DNA from: an uncultured Pelagibacteraceae bacterium
GTDB taxonomy: Bacteria > Pseudomonadota > Alphaproteobacteria > Pelagibacterales > Pelagibacteraceae
Direction of reading: 5' to 3'
Assembly: GCA_902593445.1 (NCBI GenBank)
Contig: CACJIJ010000010.1
Span: 1-44,531, forward strand
DNA: 44,531 nt
The notes under the pieces are model-generated. The model saw nothing but the letters and a program-made list of their open reading frames with translations, was not told the origin of the DNA and made no database searches. Made by a program: the position numbers and the translations under genes. Numbering within the stretch: position 1 is the first letter of the stretch; each line of letters begins with the position of its first letter. Shown here in pieces: positions 41,631 to 44,531 of this stretch.

Positions 41631-42382
41631 GCGATATTTACGTAGATGATTTAGGTGAAGGGTTTCCTTTTGTTTTAGTTCATGGTTATCTGGGTTCATC
41701 TGAAATGTGGACTTTTCAAAAAGAATTTTTTTCACAAGATTATCGCGTGATTACCCCAGCTCTCCCAGGATTTGGAGAAAGTCATAATGTAAAATCTTTA
41801 GATTCTATTAATAAAATGGCTAAAGAAATTATAAATGTGTTAGATCAAAAAAAGATAGATAAATTCAATTTAATTGGTCATTCAATGGGAGGAATGATTG
41901 TTCAAGAAATTACAAAATTGATTGGGGATAGAGTTAATAAATTAATTTGTTTTGCAACAGGATCTATTGGAGATATCCCAGGAAGATTTGAGACCATGGA
42001 TGAAACAAGAGAAAAACTTAAGAAAGAAGGTGCACAACTCTCTTTTTCTAGAGTACCTCCTAAGTGGTTTGTAAAAGGTGATAAGGACAAAAATTATTTT
42101 CTTTGTGAAAATGCTGTTAAAAATGTTTCATTAGAAACTGCTGATAACGCATTACTAGCAATGAAAAATTGGAGAGGTAAAGAAAATTTAAAAAATATAA
42201 ATTGTGAAACTCTAATAATATGGGGTGATAAAGATACTTCATATAATTTTGATCAAGTTGATACTTTAAATAAAAATATTAAAAATAGCCGTTTAGAAAT
42301 ATTTAAAGATTGTGCTCATAATGTTCACTTAGAACAGCCTGATCAATTTAATAATTTAGTAAAAGAATTTATCTCAAAATAA
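41627..42382 (+). CDS. Alpha/beta-hydrolase
   Basis: The 251-aa protein has an oxyanion region VLVHGYLGSSEMW, nucleophile elbow GHSMGG with Ser86, acid Asp203 (WGDKDT) and base His231 (CAHNVHLEQP), a complete catalytic triad. The family covers esterases, lactonases and C-C hydrolases, so the substrate is open. It is coupled to the exporter upstream by an ATGA overlap, and its 3' end overlaps the convergent HAD-like gene by 14 bp. Confidence 0.87.
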   Translation: MSDIYVDDLGEGFPFVLVHGYLGSSEMWTFQKEFFSQDYRVITPALPGFGESHNVKSLDSINKMAKEIINVLDQKKIDKFNLIGHSMGGMIVQEITKLIGDRVNKLICFATGSIGDIPGRFETMDETREKLKKEGAQLSFSRVPPKWFVKGDKDKNYFLCENAVKNVSLETADNALLAMKNWRGKENLKNINCETLIIWGDKDTSYNFDQVDTLNKNIKNSRLEIFKDCAHNVHLEQPDQFNNLVKEFISK

Positions 42383-43031
42383 TATTTTTATTAAGCCTAT
42401 AAACTTTTTTATAAGCTCCAATAAATTTTTTTGAAGAATGAAATTTTCCAGGAAAAATTATACATTTTATTTTAGCTCGCTTAGCTGAATTTAAACTTTC
42501 TTGAGAATCCTCAATTGCTACACAATCATTAGGTTTAAGCTTAAGTTTTTTAAGCGCTAATAAGTATATATCGGGGTTAGGTTTGAATTTTTTTACTAAT
42601 TTCGCATTCCCTATAAAGTTAAAATCTCTTTTATTAATTGAATTTCTTAAAGAGTATAAGATTGCATTTATATTGTTTGAAGATGTAGATGAAACAAATG
42701 CAATTTTAATATTTTCTTTTTTACATAAAGAAATTAAATTTTTAACACCTGACCTTAATTTAAGCTGATTTTTTTTAAGATAATTATTAAAGATTTTCGT
42801 TTTTAAATTTCTTAAATATACTGAGTTTACTTTAATTTTTTTCATTTTGGCATATTTTGATATTCTATCTTTGCCACCAGATTTATTTAATAAACTTAAA
42901 TACTTGCGTTTGGTCCAATTCCAATCAAGCCCATATTGTTTGAATGCTTTATTAAATGACTTTCTTTGAATTTCTGAGGTTTCAACAATAGATCCAATAG
43001 ATCCAAAAAGTAATGCTTTATAATATTTCAA
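42369..43031 (-). CDS. HAD-like protein with degenerate catalytic motif I
   Basis: The gene encodes 220 aa from a TTG (43029-43031) that overlaps the TGA of the upstream permease. An open frame extends further right but only through the permease gene. The product looks like a CbbY-type HAD hydrolase: cap domain, motif II IAFVSSTSS, motif III KKFKPNPD and motif IV AIEDSQES. Motif I reads FGSIGSIVET in place of the FDxDGTL pattern, so both catalytic aspartates are missing. At the DNA level this site is an exact tandem repeat of GGATCTATT. It may be non-catalytic or use another mechanism. Confidence 0.75.
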   Translation of the reverse strand: MKYYKALLFGSIGSIVETSEIQRKSFNKAFKQYGLDWNWTKRKYLSLLNKSGGKDRISKYAKMKKIKVNSVYLRNLKTKIFNNYLKKNQLKLRSGVKNLISLCKKENIKIAFVSSTSSNNINAILYSLRNSINKRDFNFIGNAKLVKKFKPNPDIYLLALKKLKLKPNDCVAIEDSQESLNSAKRAKIKCIIFPGKFHSSKKFIGAYKKVYRLNKNIILR

Positions 43032-43909
43032 CCTTTTACAGCTCCAGCCGTTAAACCACTTATGACCTGTCTTTGGAAAAACATAACAAGCATAAATAAA
43101 GGTGCAGTAGCAGATACAACTGCAGAAACTGCCCACATTAAATTTCCTTCATGTTGATTAGTACCTAAATAACTTTGTATTTTTGGAACCATAGTATGAT
43201 TTTCTTGATTTAGAAGTAGTGCTGTTACGGTAAAATCATTATAAGCTAACATCAAGCTAAATAATCCTGCTGTAATTACTCCAGGCCACATCACGGGCAT
43301 AATAATATGCCTAAAAGCTTGAAAATAAGAACAACCATCTATTAAAGCACTTTCATCAAGTTCTTTAGGAACTGTTTTAAAAAAGGAATAGAGTAACCAT
43401 AGTGTGAAGGGTTGATTTATAGCAACTAAAACAACAATTGTAGTTGGAAGAATTCCCCAAATTTGTAATTCAAAGAAAGGAAAAAGATATCCTGATACTA
43501 AAGTTATATGTGGCATAGCTCTAAAAATTAAAGCTGCCATTAAAATCCAAAAAGCATATTTCTCAGTTGATCTTGAAAGAGCATATGCTCCTAAAGTTCC
43601 TAAAAACAAAGAAATACTTACAACAAATACTGTAACTATAATTGTATTTTTTGATGCTTTCCAAAATTCACCTTCAGTCCAAGCTTGTGTATAAGCATTA
43701 GTTGTAAATTTTCCGCCTGTTTCAATTAGTGTATTAAACGCTGATATTGCATACCACCAGTCAGATCTAGAAAAGAAATCGGCTCTTACTTTAAATGAAC
43801 CCCAAAAAGTCCAAATAAAAGGGAAGCAAGCAATTAACAACCAAGTGATAATAAAAATAGTATTAAAAGTTTTTAAACGAGTTGATTTTGTATCTAGTCC
43901 ATAATCCAT
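43028..43909 (-). CDS. Sugar-type ABC transporter permease, MalG-like
   Basis: The 293-aa permease has six hydrophobic helices and the EAA loop ELDESALIDGCSYFQAFRHI, the standard MalG-type inner-membrane subunit. It pairs with the MalF-like gene at its 5' side (2-bp gap). The TGA stop overlaps the TTG of the HAD-like gene, so that gene is part of the same unit. The ATPase and binding protein are not in view and probably lie to the right. Confidence 0.92.
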   Translation of the reverse strand: MDYGLDTKSTRLKTFNTIFIITWLLIACFPFIWTFWGSFKVRADFFSRSDWWYAISAFNTLIETGGKFTTNAYTQAWTEGEFWKASKNTIIVTVFVVSISLFLGTLGAYALSRSTEKYAFWILMAALIFRAMPHITLVSGYLFPFFELQIWGILPTTIVVLVAINQPFTLWLLYSFFKTVPKELDESALIDGCSYFQAFRHIIMPVMWPGVITAGLFSLMLAYNDFTVTALLLNQENHTMVPKIQSYLGTNQHEGNLMWAVSAVVSATAPLFMLVMFFQRQVISGLTAGAVKG

Positions 43910-43911
43910 AA

Positions 43912-44531
43912 TTATCTCGCTGTTTTAAATTCTTTCCAAGTTCTAATTAATACTGGTGCTAGCAGAATAGCTATACCAATAATAGTCATCATTGAAGTAG
44001 CTGCAGCAGAACCAAACAATATTACTTCCTCGTTAACTAAATTGTCATAGATTAACCAAGATAAAGATTGTGCACTTCCTTCAGCACTAAACCCTATAAT
44101 GGGTTCAAATACTCTAAAGTTATCCATTAAAGAAATCAAAGCAACAAATGTAACTACAGGATAAATATGCGGTAAAACTATATGTTTAATTCTTTGAATT
44201 CTTGATGCTCCATCTATAATTGCAGCTTCAATTGGTTCTTGAGGGACTGTTTGAAGTGCTGCATAAAAAACCACAAAAGCAAAAGGGGAGTGATGCCAAA
44301 TCCCATAAATAATAATTGTAATCCAAGTTAATGTTTTCGAGGATTTAAGTGATAAATATGGATCATTCATTAAATTTTGAATATTTGCTCCAATTATCCC
44401 TTGTGAGTCTATCATCCAAAATAATACCAATGATCCAACCAATGGTGTAACAATCATTGGTAAAATTGTACCAAAGATTAAAGGTCCTCTAATTTTTCTA
44501 GCAACTGCATTTAAACTTAATGCAATAATAA
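43912..44531 (-). CDS. Sugar-type ABC transporter permease, MalF-like, 5'-truncated by the window edge
   Basis: The frame is open to the last base, and codons before the internal ATG at 44457 read NAVARKIRGPLIFGTILP, typical MalF sequence, so the real start lies to the right. The EAA loop EPIEAAIIDGASRIQRIKHI is present, with several membrane helices on both sides. It forms the permease pair with the MalG-like gene for a carbohydrate or related solute. Confidence 0.92.
   Translation of the reverse strand, partial: IIALSLNAVARKIRGPLIFGTILPMIVTPLVGSLVLFWMIDSQGIIGANIQNLMNDPYLSLKSSKTLTWITIIIYGIWHHSPFAFVVFYAALQTVPQEPIEAAIIDGASRIQRIKHIVLPHIYPVVTFVALISLMDNFRVFEPIIGFSAEGSAQSLSWLIYDNLVNEEVILFGSAAATSMMTIIGIAILLAPVLIRTWKEFKTAR

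Noticed and set aside
43032..43136. N-terminal extension of the HAD-like gene to an ATG at 43136
   Set aside because: The extra residues are a Cys-rich out-of-frame reading of the permease gene; the TTG at 43031 overlaps the permease stop and begins the HAD fold.

Overview
The window looks like a piece of a SAR11 (Pelagibacterales) alphaproteobacterial genome. Several things point that way. The DNA is very A/T-rich. Coding density is extreme, with many 1-8 nt ATGA/TAATG gene overlaps and almost no spacers above 150 bp. Lys/Asn/Ile codons dominate. The gene content is typical of an oceanic oligotroph: binding-protein ABC transporters, a TRAP transporter, a glycine-betaine system, few regulators, and no phage, IS or CRISPR. 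The assignment is an inference from style and content; no rRNA or tRNA gene is present to confirm it.

Layout. (1) 1-2385: 3' part of folE, an AcuI/YhdH-type reductase and a LysR regulator. (2) 2386-8095: a ferric-iron uptake locus (binding protein, fused permease, ATPase) behind an overlapping Fur-box-like array. A small Cys-containing ORF, a structured RNA-like element and a peroxiredoxin are embedded in it, and azlCD follows. (3) 8088-10764: ETHE1-like MBL hydrolase, DUF4396 membrane protein, cytochrome b561 and cytochrome c' with back-to-back start codons, and an unknown 175-aa protein. (4) 10765-11048: a 284-bp convergent spacer with several competing hairpins, the largest non-coding stretch in the window. 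(5) 11049-24744: a large sugar-acid catabolic region. It holds UxaA- and IlvD/Edd-family dehydratases, a 2-hydroxyacid dehydrogenase, a TRAP importer, two beta-hydroxyacid dehydrogenases, a DHRS6-like SDR, an FAH-family hydrolase, an enolase-superfamily dehydratase and an SMP-30 lactonase. The set fits uptake and non-phosphorylative oxidation of sugar acids by the 2,4-diketo-3-deoxy-acid hydrolase route. (6) 24719-31614: ppc, ccdA, a flavodoxin-fold reductase, a gamma-butyrobetaine-dioxygenase-like enzyme, an IMPase-family phosphatase, DUF924 and DUF952.

(7) 31593-34685 (minus strand) is the most unusual part. It is a nine-gene run of very small proteins: a secreted protein with a Gly-rich barrel-like motif, four small alpha+beta or cupin proteins, an NTF2/SnoaL-like protein, and two paralogous SMR-type membrane proteins flanking a DUF2798 protein. 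Both SMR paralogs lack the membrane glutamate needed for proton-coupled transport in EmrE. I do not recognise this set as a described pathway and consider it the best candidate for a new system.

(8) 34843-37319: an unknown 4-TM protein, cysE-cysK and a VOC protein. (9) 37428-42382: glycine-betaine type ABC importer (its permease carries an N-terminal DUF2628-like extension), LysE/ArgO exporter and alpha/beta hydrolase. (10) 42369-44531 (minus): a HAD-like protein lacking the catalytic aspartates of motif I, translationally coupled to two MalG/MalF-type sugar permeases, the second running off the right edge.
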